Positions 26,489-38,002 of a stretch of 64,000 bases of DNA are shown here, piece after piece. The notes under the pieces were generated by a model. That model had not been told where the DNA came from. It saw only the letters and a program-made list of their open reading frames with translations, and made no database searches. A program made the translations under genes and the position numbers. This DNA comes from Mediterraneibacter massiliensis. GTDB taxonomy: Bacteria; Bacillota; Clostridia; Lachnospirales; Lachnospiraceae. Position 1 is the stretch's first letter. Every line of letters starts with the position of its first letter. Location: positions 124,001 through 188,000 of the forward strand of contig NZ_LN912999.1 of the NCBI RefSeq assembly GCF_001487105.1. Direction: 5' to 3'.

Positions 26489-27562
26489 ATGAAGAAAAAG
26501 GTTCTGAGTGTATTATTATGCACAGCAATGGTAGCATCTCTGGCAATCGGCTGCGGATCAAAAGATAAGAAGGCAGAGGGTTCTTCTGACAGCGGTTCAT
26601 CTGCTAGCGGAGATATGACTGTTGAAGTTGTGGCAAAAGGATTCCAGCACGATTTCTGGAAAGCTGTAAATTCCGGAGCTGAAAAAGCAGCAGAAGAAAA
26701 CGGCGTAAAGATGAACTTTGTAGGACCAAAGGATGAGTCTGCGGTTGCAGAGCAGGTAGAGCAGCTGAACAATGCCATCAACAAGAAACCAAGTGCAATC
26801 GTTCTTGCTTCTCTGGATCCAGAGTCTGTAAAAGGCGCTCTTGATACAGCGGCTTCTCAGAATATTCCAGTGATCGGATTTGACTCAGGTGTTCCTGGAA
26901 ATGATACGATCGTTGCAAACGCAGCTACAGACAACTATGCAGCAGGCGAAATGGCAGCAGAAAATATGTATGAACTGATCAAAGATAAAGTAACAGATCC
27001 GGCTGACACAGTAAGAATCGGTGTTGTATCACAGGACGCAACTTCTGGTTCTATCATCGACAGAACAGCAGGTTTCATTGATAAAATGGTAAGCCTGATC
27101 GGTGAAGATAAAGCTTCTGTAGAAGGACATGACAAATACAATAAGAAAGTAGACGGAGCAAAGGTTATTATTGAAGTAGGTATTCCTGCAACAGTAGAAG
27201 ATGCAGCTTGTGTAACAGTAGCAAACACACTGCTCAATAAAGCAGATCTGATTGCAATCTACGGATCCAATGAGTTCTCTGCAAAGAATATCGTAACAGC
27301 AAATGAAAGTCTTGATAAATTAGGTGTTGATAAGATCGTCGGCGTAGGATTTGACGCTGGTAAGATCCAGTTAGACGCAGTAAGAAATGGTATCTTTGCA
27401 GGATCTATCACACAGAATCCGGTACAGATCGGTTACCAGGCAGTAGACCTTGCAGTAAAAGCTGCTAAGGGAGAAGAAGTATCTGACGTAGATACAGGAG
27501 CGCTCTGGTATACAGCAGAAAACATCGATGATGAAGAAATCGCTGCATGCCTGTACGAATAG
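26489..27562 (+). CDS. Sugar ABC transporter substrate-binding lipoprotein, probably for L-fucose
   Basis: A 357-residue lipoprotein with signal peptide and lipobox (SLAIGC), a Ser/Gly linker, and a Peripla_BP_4 fold (VVAKGFQHDFWKAVNSGAEKAA, FDSGVPGNDTIVANAATDNYAAG, IAIYGSNEFSAK). I chose the ATG at 26489, behind GGGAGG, over the one 10 codons upstream, because the upstream start gives a clumsy double-basic leader and has no ribosome site. The CUT2 operon order (ATPase, permease, binder) and fucU downstream suggest fucose. The fold resembles the sensor binder at 22791, as expected if both see the same sugar. Confidence 0.92.
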   Translation: MKKKVLSVLLCTAMVASLAIGCGSKDKKAEGSSDSGSSASGDMTVEVVAKGFQHDFWKAVNSGAEKAAEENGVKMNFVGPKDESAVAEQVEQLNNAINKKPSAIVLASLDPESVKGALDTAASQNIPVIGFDSGVPGNDTIVANAATDNYAAGEMAAENMYELIKDKVTDPADTVRIGVVSQDATSGSIIDRTAGFIDKMVSLIGEDKASVEGHDKYNKKVDGAKVIIEVGIPATVEDAACVTVANTLLNKADLIAIYGSNEFSAKNIVTANESLDKLGVDKIVGVGFDAGKIQLDAVRNGIFAGSITQNPVQIGYQAVDLAVKAAKGEEVSDVDTGALWYTAENIDDEEIAACLYE

Positions 27563-27602
27563 GAATCATTTGTAAAAGAACTTAAATCAGAAAAATGATG
27601 TA

Positions 27603-27633
27603 TAAGGGTGTGGGGATCCGCACCCTTATTCAT
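27603..27633 (+). terminator. Hairpin between binding protein and fucU
   Basis: The stem TAAGGGTGTGGG / CCGCACCCTTA is followed by TTCATT, a weak T run. It probably cuts part of the transcript before fucU, giving high binder and low mutarotase levels. Confidence 0.7.
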
Positions 27634-27704
27634 TACCAAAAACAGGCGGTAAAGCCAGCATTTTTTCTGATAGAAAGAAAGCATGTAGATAGGAGGAAAG
27701 AAAA

Positions 27705-28139
27705 ATGTTAAAAGGAATACCGAAAATTTTATCACCGGAGCTTTTGAAAGTACTTTGTGAGATGGGACACAGCGACAGGCTGGTCATTGCAGATGGGAAC
27801 TTTCCCGCAGAGTCTATGGGAAAGGATGCGATTGTCATAAGATGTGACGGACATAACGTACCGGAGATCCTAGAAGCGATCCTGCAGGTGTTCCCGCTGG
27901 ATACCTATGTGGAGAAACCGGTCAGTCTGATGGAAGTGATGCCCGGTGATACGGTGGAGACCCCAATCTGGGATGTATATAAAGAAATCATTCATAAGTA
28001 TGATGACCGGGGCGCAGAAGCTGTTGGAAATATAGAGCGCTTTGCTTTTTATGAAGAAGCAAAAAAAGCATATGCCATCATTGCTACATCAGAATCTGCT
28101 CTGTATGCGAACATCATGCTGCAAAAAGGCGTTATTTAA
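27705..28139 (+). CDS. fucU: L-fucose mutarotase, RbsD/FucU family
   Basis: A 144-residue cytoplasmic protein that interconverts alpha and beta anomers of L-fucose, feeding FucI with the right form. Family marks are MLKGIPKILSPELLKVLCEMGHSDRLVIADGNFPAES at the N-terminus (with His22 of the active site), DGHNVPEILEAILQVFPLD, and the C-terminal ERFAFYEEAKKAYAIIATSE. The Phe-Pro in NFPAES and the length fit FucU rather than RbsD. Together with fucI it is the strongest evidence that this ABC system carries fucose. Confidence 0.93.
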   Translation: MLKGIPKILSPELLKVLCEMGHSDRLVIADGNFPAESMGKDAIVIRCDGHNVPEILEAILQVFPLDTYVEKPVSLMEVMPGDTVETPIWDVYKEIIHKYDDRGAEAVGNIERFAFYEEAKKAYAIIATSESALYANIMLQKGVI

Positions 28140-28150
28140 ATAGTAGAATA

Positions 28151-28193
28151 GAGACGGTCTGCTTTGCTGTAAAGCAGACTGTCTCCGGTTTTA
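28151..28193 (+). terminator. fucU operon terminator
   Basis: A 15-bp stem (GAGACGGTCTGCTTT / AAAGCAGACTGTCTC, one mismatch) with a 5-base loop, then GGTTTTA. Confidence 0.88.
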
Positions 28194-28203
28194 GAGAGCA
28201 GGG

Positions 28204-28244
28204 CAGGGATAAGTGTTGTAAAAGTCCCTGCTTTTTCCTATAAT
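28204..28244 (+). promoter_or_regulatory. glpK promoter overlapping a second terminator hairpin
   Basis: The hairpin GCAGGGA / TCCCTGC followed by TTTTT (28204-28236) looks like a second terminator in tandem. The promoter TTGTAA (28216-28221) and TATAAT (28239-28244), spacer 17, has its -35 box inside the loop of that hairpin. The -10 box directly follows the T run. Confidence 0.6.
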
Positions 28245-28246
28245 AA

Positions 28247-31230
<2,984 letters not shown>

Positions 31231-31244
<14 letters not shown>

Positions 31245-32514
31245 TGTGATTATTGTAGGAGGCGGCCCGGCAGGGCTTGCGGCAGCAGCGGCGGCAAAAG
31301 CAGAAGGTATGGAGAAGATCCTGATCCTGGAGAGAGAGCATGAACTGGGTGGGATCTTAAATCAGTGCATCCACAATGGCTTTGGACTTCACACGTTTCA
31401 GGAGGAACTGACCGGACCGGAATATGCGGCACGCTATATACAGAAAGTAGAAAGATTACAGATCGAGTACTGGTTAAATACCATGGTGACGGATATCTCC
31501 CCAGAAAAGGAAGTGACGGCAGTCAGCGCTAAGCGAGGTGTGACAGTCCTGAAAGCAAAAGCGGTGATTCTCGCCATGGGATGCAGAGAGCGTCCCAGAG
31601 GGGCGCTGAACATACCGGGTTTTAGACCGGCGGGGATCTATACGGCAGGAACGGCACAAAGGCTGGTCAATATAGAAGGCTGCATGCCCGGCAAAGAGGT
31701 GGTTATTCTGGGTTCCGGGGATATCGGATTGATCATGGCGAGAAGGATGACACTGGAGGGAGCCCATGTCCAGGTCGTTGCAGAGTTAATGCCTTATAGC
31801 GGAGGACTCAAGAGAAATATCGTACAATGTTTGGATGATTATGGGATTCCATTGAAACTGCGTCATACGGTGACGCAGATAAAAGGGAAAGAACGGGTGG
31901 AGGCAGTGGTGTTATCGCAGGTAGATGAGAGAGGAAACCCCATTGCGGGAACGGAGGAAGAATATGTCTGTGACACACTACTCCTTTCTGTGGGCCTGAT
32001 TCCGGAAAATGAACTGTCCAGACAGGCGAGAGTAAAATTAAATCCTGTGACAGGCGGACCGATCACAGATGAAAGTTTTCAGACAAGTACAGAAGGAATC
32101 TTTGCCTGCGGGAATGTACTGCACGTGCATGACTTAGTAGATTTTGTCTCGGAGGAAGCCTCTCTGGCAGGAAAACATGCTGCGGAATATGTAAACGAAA
32201 GGCGGGAAAAGCAAAAGACAGAAAGAAAATCCTGGGAGAACTGTACGTTGATAGGCGCAGGCGAGAAGATACGCTATACAGTGCCCTCCTTTTTAGATGT
32301 ACAGAAGATGGAAGAAAAGATCGCCATACGCTTCCGTGTAGCAGAGGTGTTGGAAAACAGATATGTGGAAGTGCTGGCAGACGGTGCGCTTATAAAGCGA
32401 AAAAAGGTACGGATACTGACACCGGGCGAAATGGGAGAAGCAGTAATAAAAAGAGAGGAACTGATAAAATACCCGGATATAGCAGTTTTACAGATCCGGA
32501 TAAAGGAGGAGTAA
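31231..32514 (+). CDS. FAD-dependent oxidoreductase, glycerol-3-phosphate dehydrogenase partner subunit
   Basis: A 427-residue pyridine-nucleotide-disulfide-type flavoprotein. GGGPAGLAAAAAA is the FAD loop, GSGDIGLIMARRM the second nucleotide loop, and FACGNVLHVHDLVDFVSEEA the C-terminal FAD contact. The redox-active CxxC of thioredoxin reductases is absent, so it transfers electrons between partners rather than reducing a disulfide. An ATG one codon upstream (31228) is an alternative start. It is always found between this type of glpA and the DUF1667 gene in Clostridia, and substitutes for GlpB. Confidence 0.85.
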
Positions 32515-32517
32515 AGG

Positions 32518-32934
32518 ATGGCAGAAGAAAGCAGGACAGAGCAGAGAAAAAAAAGAGAACTGATCTGTATTTGCTGTCCGGTAGGGTGCAGACTTACGGT
32601 CTTAAGCGATGGTGAAGACATGGAAATCCAAGGCAATCGGTGTAAGAGAGGGAAGGAATATGCTGCCCATGAGATGCTGCATCCGATGAGAAGCCTGACG
32701 ACAACCATACGAGTGAAAGGCGGAGCGGATAAACGGGTGCCGGTCAGAACAAAACAGGAGATTCCCAAGGAGAAGATCATGGAATGCATGGCTGCACTGA
32801 AAAAAACAGAGGCTGCAGCTCCCGTGAAAATAGGGGATGTCGTAGTGAAAAATATTGCCGGTACCGGAGTGGATATGATAGCAGCAAAAGATATTTCCGC
32901 AGTATCTTTTCATGTTAGTGACAAAATGCTATAA
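32518..32934 (+). CDS. DUF1667 cysteine-rich protein of the glycerol operon
   Basis: A 138-residue soluble protein of the DUF1667 family. An N-terminal CICCPVGCRL motif plus a later cysteine (GNRCKRGKEYAAHE) gives a likely iron-sulfur or zinc site (four to five Cys, residues about 18-45). The family is known almost only from its genome position after glpA-type and FAD oxidoreductase genes. It is therefore a probable third subunit of the anaerobic glycerol-3-phosphate dehydrogenase. No activity is established. It begins 3 bases after the previous stop. Confidence 0.85.
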   Translation: MAEESRTEQRKKRELICICCPVGCRLTVLSDGEDMEIQGNRCKRGKEYAAHEMLHPMRSLTTTIRVKGGADKRVPVRTKQEIPKEKIMECMAALKKTEAAAPVKIGDVVVKNIAGTGVDMIAAKDISAVSFHVSDKML

Positions 32935-32935
32935 T
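32907..32935 (+). promoter_or_regulatory. Promoter of the M16C peptidase gene
   Basis: TTTTCA and a perfect TATAAT are separated by 17 bases. The promoter lies across the last codons of the DUF1667 gene and leaves a leader of about 100 bases. Confidence 0.6.
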
Positions 32936-33043
32936 AGCAGTTAGCTTTAAAAAGCGGAGTAGTTTTAAAAGCCAGACTGTTTCAAAGGACAGGTTTCTGG
33001 ATATTCTGTTAATAGAAAACATGACAAGGAGAGAAAAAAACAG

Positions 33044-35971
33044 ATGAGTATATATGAGTTGACAGCATACGAAGTAATGCAGGAAGAAGACTTAGCAGAT
33101 ATACAATCCAAGGGTGTGCTTCTAAGACACAAAAAGAGCGGAGCAAGGATACTTCTGATGGAAAATGCAGACGAAAATAAAGTGTTTGCCATAGGTTTCC
33201 GTACGCCTCCTTCAGACAGCACGGGAGTGCCGCATATCATGGAACATTCGGTATTGTGCGGTTCAAGAGAGTTTCCTGTGAAGGATCCTTTTGTAGAATT
33301 GGTGAAAGGTTCTCTGAATACATTTCTCAATGCCATGACATATCCGGATAAGACGGTATATCCGATAGCCAGCTGTAATGAAAAAGACTTTCAGAATCTG
33401 ATGCATGTGTATATGGACGCCGTTTTTTATCCAAACATTTATGAGCATGAAGAAATCTTCCGTCAGGAGGGATGGAGTTATAAGCTGGATGAAGCGGATG
33501 GAAAGGTATCTTATAACGGCGTTGTGTATAATGAGATGAAGGGTGCATTTTCTTCTCCGGAGGGAGTGCTGGATCGTATGATCTTAAATTCACTTTTCCC
33601 GGATACTTCCTATGCAAATGAATCAGGCGGAGATCCGGATGTGATTCCGGAATTGACGTATGAGCAATTTTTAAATTTCCATAGAAAGTATTATCATCCT
33701 TCTAATAGTTATATATATCTTTATGGAAATATGGATATGGAAGAAAAACTTAGATGGCTGGATGAAAAGTACCTGTCTGCTTTTACTGTACATGAGGTGG
33801 ATTCTAGGATCCGTTATCAGGAGCCTTTTGAGAAGATCAAAGAAGTAGAGATGGAATATTCCGTTTCCAGCGAGGAACCACTGGTGGATAATACCTATCT
33901 TTCCTACAACAAGGTGATCGGGACCTCACTGGATGCAAAGCTGTATCTCGCTTTTCAGATATTAGATTATGCACTCTTATCAGCGCCTGGCGCTCCTTTG
34001 AAGAAGGCTCTGTTAGATGCCGGAATCGGCAAGGATATCATGGGCTCTTACGATAATGGGATCTATCAGCCGATTTTTTCCATTATTGCGAAAAACGCTA
34101 ATTTGGAACAGAAGGATGCCTTCATCCAAGTTATTGAGGATACCTTGAAAGAGATTGTGAAAAAGGGGATGGACAGGAAGGCTTTGGAAGCAGGGCTCAA
34201 CTATCACGAATTCCGTTTCCGGGAGGCAGACTTTGGAAACTATCCAAAGGGTCTGATGTACGGACTTCAGTTATTTGACAGCTGGCTGTATGATGAGACA
34301 AAACCGTTTATCCATATGCAGGCAATCCCTACGTTCATGTACCTGAAAGAACAAGTAGGAACAGGGTATTTTGAACAGCTGATCGAGACATATCTGCTGA
34401 AAAACACACATGGTTCTATCGTAACGGTTAAGCCGGAAAGAGGGCGTACCGCAAGGATGGATAAGGAATTAGAAGAAAAGCTGCAAAAGTATAAAGAAGG
34501 ACTTACAGCAGAAGAAATAGAAAAACTGGCAGCAGATACGGCTGGTCTTGTCAAATACCAGGAAGAAGAATCCAGACCGGAAGATCTGGCTAAGATTCCG
34601 GTGCTCAAAAGAGAAGATATATCCAGAGAGATCGCACCGATCTATAATGAAGAAAGAAAAGCCGGGAATGTTCCTATGGTATATCATGAGGTAGAAACAA
34701 ACGGGATCGGCTATGTGACGCTTATGTTTGACCTTTCAGAAATAGAGGAAGAACTTTTGCCTTATGTAGGCATACTGCAGAGTGTACTGGGGATCATTGA
34801 TACAAACCAGTATGAATACGGAGAATTGTTTAATGAGATCAATGTGCACACGGGTGGGATCGGAACGTCCTTGGAGTTATATGCGGATGCGGTACATGTA
34901 AAAGAAAAAGCATTTAAGGCGACCTTTGAGATGAAAGGAAAAGCGCTTTTCGCACAGATGGATATTTTGTTTTCCATGATGAGAGAAATCCTGATGGAAT
35001 CAAAACTACATGATGAAAAGCGGCTCAAAGAAATCCTTGCTATGCTGAAATCCAGACTGACGATGTCTTTCCAGTCGTCCGGACATACGACGGCGGCGCT
35101 GCGCGCATTGTCTTACGGTTCTCCCATGGCAAAATTTAAGGACGATACGGATGGCATTGGTTTCTATGAAGTAGTCAGAGATATAGAAGAGCATTTTGAG
35201 GAAAGAAAAGAAGAACTGATAGAGAAACTGCAAAGTATTGCAGCGTCTGTTTTCCGGGCAGATAATCTGATGATCAGTTACACTTCTGGAAAAGACGGAG
35301 TATTGCCCGCGATAGAAGCATTCCGGAAGATAGAGCATACATTGTATCAGGCAGAACAGAAAAAGGAAAATAGATGCGTCCTGCATGTGAAAAAGAGAAA
35401 CGAAGGTTTTAAAACTTCTTCAAAAGTACAGTACGTGGCAAGAGTCGGCAATTTCATCGATGAGGGCGCAAAGTACAGCGGAACATTGCAGATCCTGAAA
35501 GTGATTTTAAGTTACGATTATCTGTGGCAGAATATCCGAGTAAAGGGCGGCGCATACGGATGTATGAGTAATTTTAACCGGATCGGGGAAGGGTATCTTG
35601 TTTCTTACCGTGATCCGAATCTGAAAGAGACAATGCAGATTTATGAAGGTGTAGTGGAGTATCTGAAGAATTTTACTGTCAGTGAAAGAGATATGAATAA
35701 GTATATCATCGGAACGATCAGCAATATCGACCGTCCAATGACGCCGGCGGCAAAAGGAGACCGTTCTATGAATCTTTATATGAACCATGTATCTGCGGAA
35801 ATGATACAAAAAGAACGTATGGAGATTCTTACGGCATCTCAGGCAGACATACGTGCTCTTGCCTCTGTAGTGGAAGCGCTTCTGCGGGCGGATATGCTCT
35901 GTGTGATAGGCGGAGAAGATAAGATAGAAGCGGCGAAAGATATGTTTATGGAAGTAAAAACATTATTTTAA
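33044..35971 (+). CDS. M16C-family zinc metallopeptidase (presequence-protease/insulinase like)
   Basis: A 975-residue cytoplasmic peptidase of the type that degrades short unstructured peptides inside a closed chamber. The inverted zinc motif H-x-x-E-H is HIMEH (H64, E67, H68), with the third ligand expected in VYNEMKGAFSSPEGV. Four M16 repeats are implied by length, and the M16C-associated domain lies in the middle (about 460-720). No signal peptide. Family members in Firmicutes are usually single genes; here era follows closely, separated only by a hairpin. Confidence 0.92.
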   Translation: MSIYELTAYEVMQEEDLADIQSKGVLLRHKKSGARILLMENADENKVFAIGFRTPPSDSTGVPHIMEHSVLCGSREFPVKDPFVELVKGSLNTFLNAMTYPDKTVYPIASCNEKDFQNLMHVYMDAVFYPNIYEHEEIFRQEGWSYKLDEADGKVSYNGVVYNEMKGAFSSPEGVLDRMILNSLFPDTSYANESGGDPDVIPELTYEQFLNFHRKYYHPSNSYIYLYGNMDMEEKLRWLDEKYLSAFTVHEVDSRIRYQEPFEKIKEVEMEYSVSSEEPLVDNTYLSYNKVIGTSLDAKLYLAFQILDYALLSAPGAPLKKALLDAGIGKDIMGSYDNGIYQPIFSIIAKNANLEQKDAFIQVIEDTLKEIVKKGMDRKALEAGLNYHEFRFREADFGNYPKGLMYGLQLFDSWLYDETKPFIHMQAIPTFMYLKEQVGTGYFEQLIETYLLKNTHGSIVTVKPERGRTARMDKELEEKLQKYKEGLTAEEIEKLAADTAGLVKYQEEESRPEDLAKIPVLKREDISREIAPIYNEERKAGNVPMVYHEVETNGIGYVTLMFDLSEIEEELLPYVGILQSVLGIIDTNQYEYGELFNEINVHTGGIGTSLELYADAVHVKEKAFKATFEMKGKALFAQMDILFSMMREILMESKLHDEKRLKEILAMLKSRLTMSFQSSGHTTAALRALSYGSPMAKFKDDTDGIGFYEVVRDIEEHFEERKEELIEKLQSIAASVFRADNLMISYTSGKDGVLPAIEAFRKIEHTLYQAEQKKENRCVLHVKKRNEGFKTSSKVQYVARVGNFIDEGAKYSGTLQILKVILSYDYLWQNIRVKGGAYGCMSNFNRIGEGYLVSYRDPNLKETMQIYEGVVEYLKNFTVSERDMNKYIIGTISNIDRPMTPAAKGDRSMNLYMNHVSAEMIQKERMEILTASQADIRALASVVEALLRADMLCVIGGEDKIEAAKDMFMEVKTLF

Positions 35972-35984
35972 TGAGAGGGATCGG

Positions 35985-36022
35985 GATTCCGTCTGTTGGG
36001 GAAAAATCCGGCAGACGGAATC
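35985..36022 (+). other. Perfect hairpin between the M16C gene and era, without T run
   Basis: An 11-bp perfect stem (GATTCCGTCTG / CAGACGGAATC) with a 16-base loop sits 14 bases past the peptidase stop codon. It lacks the T run of a terminator, so it may act as an RNA-processing or stability element or weak attenuator ahead of era. Confidence 0.6.
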
Positions 36023-36048
36023 TGTATGCAGAAGGAAAAGGAGAAAAA

Positions 36049-36948
36049 ATGAAGGAAAATTTCAAATCCGGCTTTGTGACGCTGATTGGCAGGCCAAATG
36101 TAGGCAAGTCTACCTTGATGAATCATCTGATCGGACAGAAAATCGCGATCACATCCAATAAGCCGCAGACGACCAGGAACAGAATACAGACCGTACTGAC
36201 TACAGAGGAAGGACAGATCGTCTTTGTAGATACTCCCGGTATACATAAAGCGAAAAATAAACTGGGAGAATATATGGTGAACGTAGCAGAGCATACACTA
36301 AAAGAAGTAGATGTCGTGCTTTGGCTAGTAGAGCCGTCTACTTTTATTGGAGCAGGCGAACAGCATATCATAGAACAGCTTAAGAGGGGAACAACGCCGG
36401 TGATCCTTGTCATCAATAAGACGGATATGGTGAAGCCGGAAGAGATACTGAAGGCTATTGATACATATCGACAGGCGTTTGCGTTTGCAGAGATCGTTCC
36501 CGTTTCTGCCAGAAATGGGGATAATACAGACGAGTTGGTAAAGGTGATCATGAAATATCTTCCCTATGGACCACAGTTTTATGATGAGGATACAGTGACA
36601 GATCAGCCGGAGAGACAGATTGTGGCAGAGCTTATCCGAGAGAAGGCGCTGCATTGTCTGCAGGAGGAAATACCGCATGGGATTGCTGTGGCGATCGACC
36701 GGATGAAAATGCAGAAGAAGATCATGCACATTGACGCAACGATCATCTGCGAGCGGGATTCGCATAAGGGGATCATCATAGGAAAACAGGGAAGTATGCT
36801 AAAAAAGATCGGAAGTACGGCACGCTATGAGATCGAAAAGATGTTAGACTGCAAAGTACATTTGCAGCTCTGGGTAAAAGTGCAGAAAAATTGGCGCGAT
36901 AGCGATTTCCTAATGAAGAATTTCGGCTACAGACAAGATGAAATGTAG
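36049..36948 (+). CDS. era: GTPase Era
   Basis: A 299-residue GTPase for 16S rRNA maturation and 30S assembly. G1 GRPNVGKST, G2 region TSNKPQTTRNR, G3 DTPGIH, G4 NKTD, G5 SARNG; the C-terminal KH domain carries GIIIGKQGSMLKKIG, which binds the 3' end of 16S rRNA. The ATG at 36049 follows AAGGAG; the frame is open up to 35971 but the upstream part contains the hairpin and has no homology. The order era-yqzL-recO is a Firmicutes hallmark. Confidence 0.97.
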   Translation: MKENFKSGFVTLIGRPNVGKSTLMNHLIGQKIAITSNKPQTTRNRIQTVLTTEEGQIVFVDTPGIHKAKNKLGEYMVNVAEHTLKEVDVVLWLVEPSTFIGAGEQHIIEQLKRGTTPVILVINKTDMVKPEEILKAIDTYRQAFAFAEIVPVSARNGDNTDELVKVIMKYLPYGPQFYDEDTVTDQPERQIVAELIREKALHCLQEEIPHGIAVAIDRMKMQKKIMHIDATIICERDSHKGIIIGKQGSMLKKIGSTARYEIEKMLDCKVHLQLWVKVQKNWRDSDFLMKNFGYRQDEM

Positions 36949-37058
36949 AAATATTTTTGTCAAGGTGTTTCGTGTAAAAAAAGCTGGTAGTTTTTACGTG
37001 GTATAGAGTACTTTTGGATCGGGGAACCTAATCATAACACATATGAAGAGGTGAGCTG

Positions 37059-37238
37059 ATGGAAGAAATATACTGGAGTCAGTTTATGCTGACAGGAAGC
37101 GTGGAAGACTATCTGCAGTACAGATGGGAAAAGAGCAAAAGATCCCAAGAGAAAAGCAGTGATAAATGGGGCATAGAATGTGAATCAAATTGTATTGACA
37201 GGGATGGTGCTGTCCGCAGCACCGATAGGGGAATATGA
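37059..37238 (+). CDS. yqzL: Small YqzL-like protein
   Basis: A 59-codon gene starting ATG behind GAAGAGGTGAG. The N-terminus MEEIYWSQFMLTGSVEDYLQ matches the YqzL family pattern (W-x2-F-x2-TGSV-x2-YL), known in Bacillus from the same slot between era and recO. Its last 20 codons overlap the start of recO by 59 bases in another frame, so the family part covers only about the first 30 residues. Function unknown. Confidence 0.75.
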   Translation: MEEIYWSQFMLTGSVEDYLQYRWEKSKRSQEKSSDKWGIECESNCIDRDGAVRSTDRGI

Positions 37239-37920
37239 CAAAAGAATCGTGATACTGACGAAAGAACGCGGAAAAATCTCCGCATTTGCTAAGGGGGCAC
37301 GGCGACCCAACAGCCCTCTTATCGGTGCAGTCAATCCGTTTAGTTTCGGTGAGTTTGTCGTATACGAAGGCAGAACTTCTTATACGATACAGTCTGCCCA
37401 TATACGCAACTATTTTGCTGAATTAAGAGCAGATATTACGGGAGCTTATTATGGCTTTTATTTTTTGGAATTTGCAAATTATTATACAAGAGAACAAAAT
37501 GATGAGAGAGAAATGCTGAAGCTTCTGTATCAGACATTAAAAGCGTTGTTGAATCCGCATATCCCGAATCCACTAGTGCGTGTTATATTCGAACTGAAAG
37601 CAGTCTGTATCAATGGGGAAGGACCGCAGGTCTTCCAATGTGTGGTATGTGGATGTGAGACGCCCGGATATCGGTTCAGCGTGAAAAAGGGCGGTCTGGT
37701 GTGTGACAGCTGCGCAGGCGACGTCATTGATGACATACTTCTGGACAAGTCTACATTATATAGCATGCAATATATAGAAGGCAGTAGAATTGAGGCATTG
37801 TATACATTTACAGTGTCGGAAAAAGTCTTGGATCAGTTGCGCAAGATCATGGAACGCTACTGTGACGTATACATAGACAAACAATTTAAGTCTCTGGAAA
37901 TACTGGAGACGCTGCTGTAA
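37180..37920 (+). CDS. recO: DNA repair protein RecO
   Basis: A 246-residue recombination mediator that loads RecA on SSB-coated DNA with RecR. The N-terminal OB fold starts [43 protein letters not shown] four-cysteine zinc site is seen as CVVCGCETP and CDSCAG (about residues 148-180). Start is GTG with a poor ribosome site, consistent with translational coupling to yqzL, in which it is embedded. Confidence 0.95.
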   Translation: MNQIVLTGMVLSAAPIGEYDKRIVILTKERGKISAFAKGARRPNSPLIGAVNPFSFGEFVVYEGRTSYTIQSAHIRNYFAELRADITGAYYGFYFLEFANYYTREQNDEREMLKLLYQTLKALLNPHIPNPLVRVIFELKAVCINGEGPQVFQCVVCGCETPGYRFSVKKGGLVCDSCAGDVIDDILLDKSTLYSMQYIEGSRIEALYTFTVSEKVLDQLRKIMERYCDVYIDKQFKSLEILETLL

Positions 37921-37934
37921 AGAGCTGCTTATGC

Positions 37935-37963
37935 TTTACAAAAGGAAAGTGACCCGTTATAAT
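37935..37963 (+). promoter_or_regulatory. glyQS promoter
   Basis: TTTACA and TATAAT with a 17-base spacer lie 15-43 bases past recO. The leader to the ATG is only about 35 bases, too short for a T-box riboswitch. Confidence 0.75.
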
Positions 37964-38002
37964 AAATATCAGTCGAAAAAGGAGAATGTGAGGAACAGTA
38001 CA

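Noticed and set aside
36961..36998. Inverted repeat GTAAAAA/TTTTTAC after era
   Set aside because: Only seven A/T-rich pairs; too weak to call a terminator, and era, yqzL and recO are probably cotranscribed.
37921..38002. Possible T-box riboswitch before glyQS
   Set aside because: The leader is only about 35 bases from the promoter; no specifier stem or T-box sequence is present.
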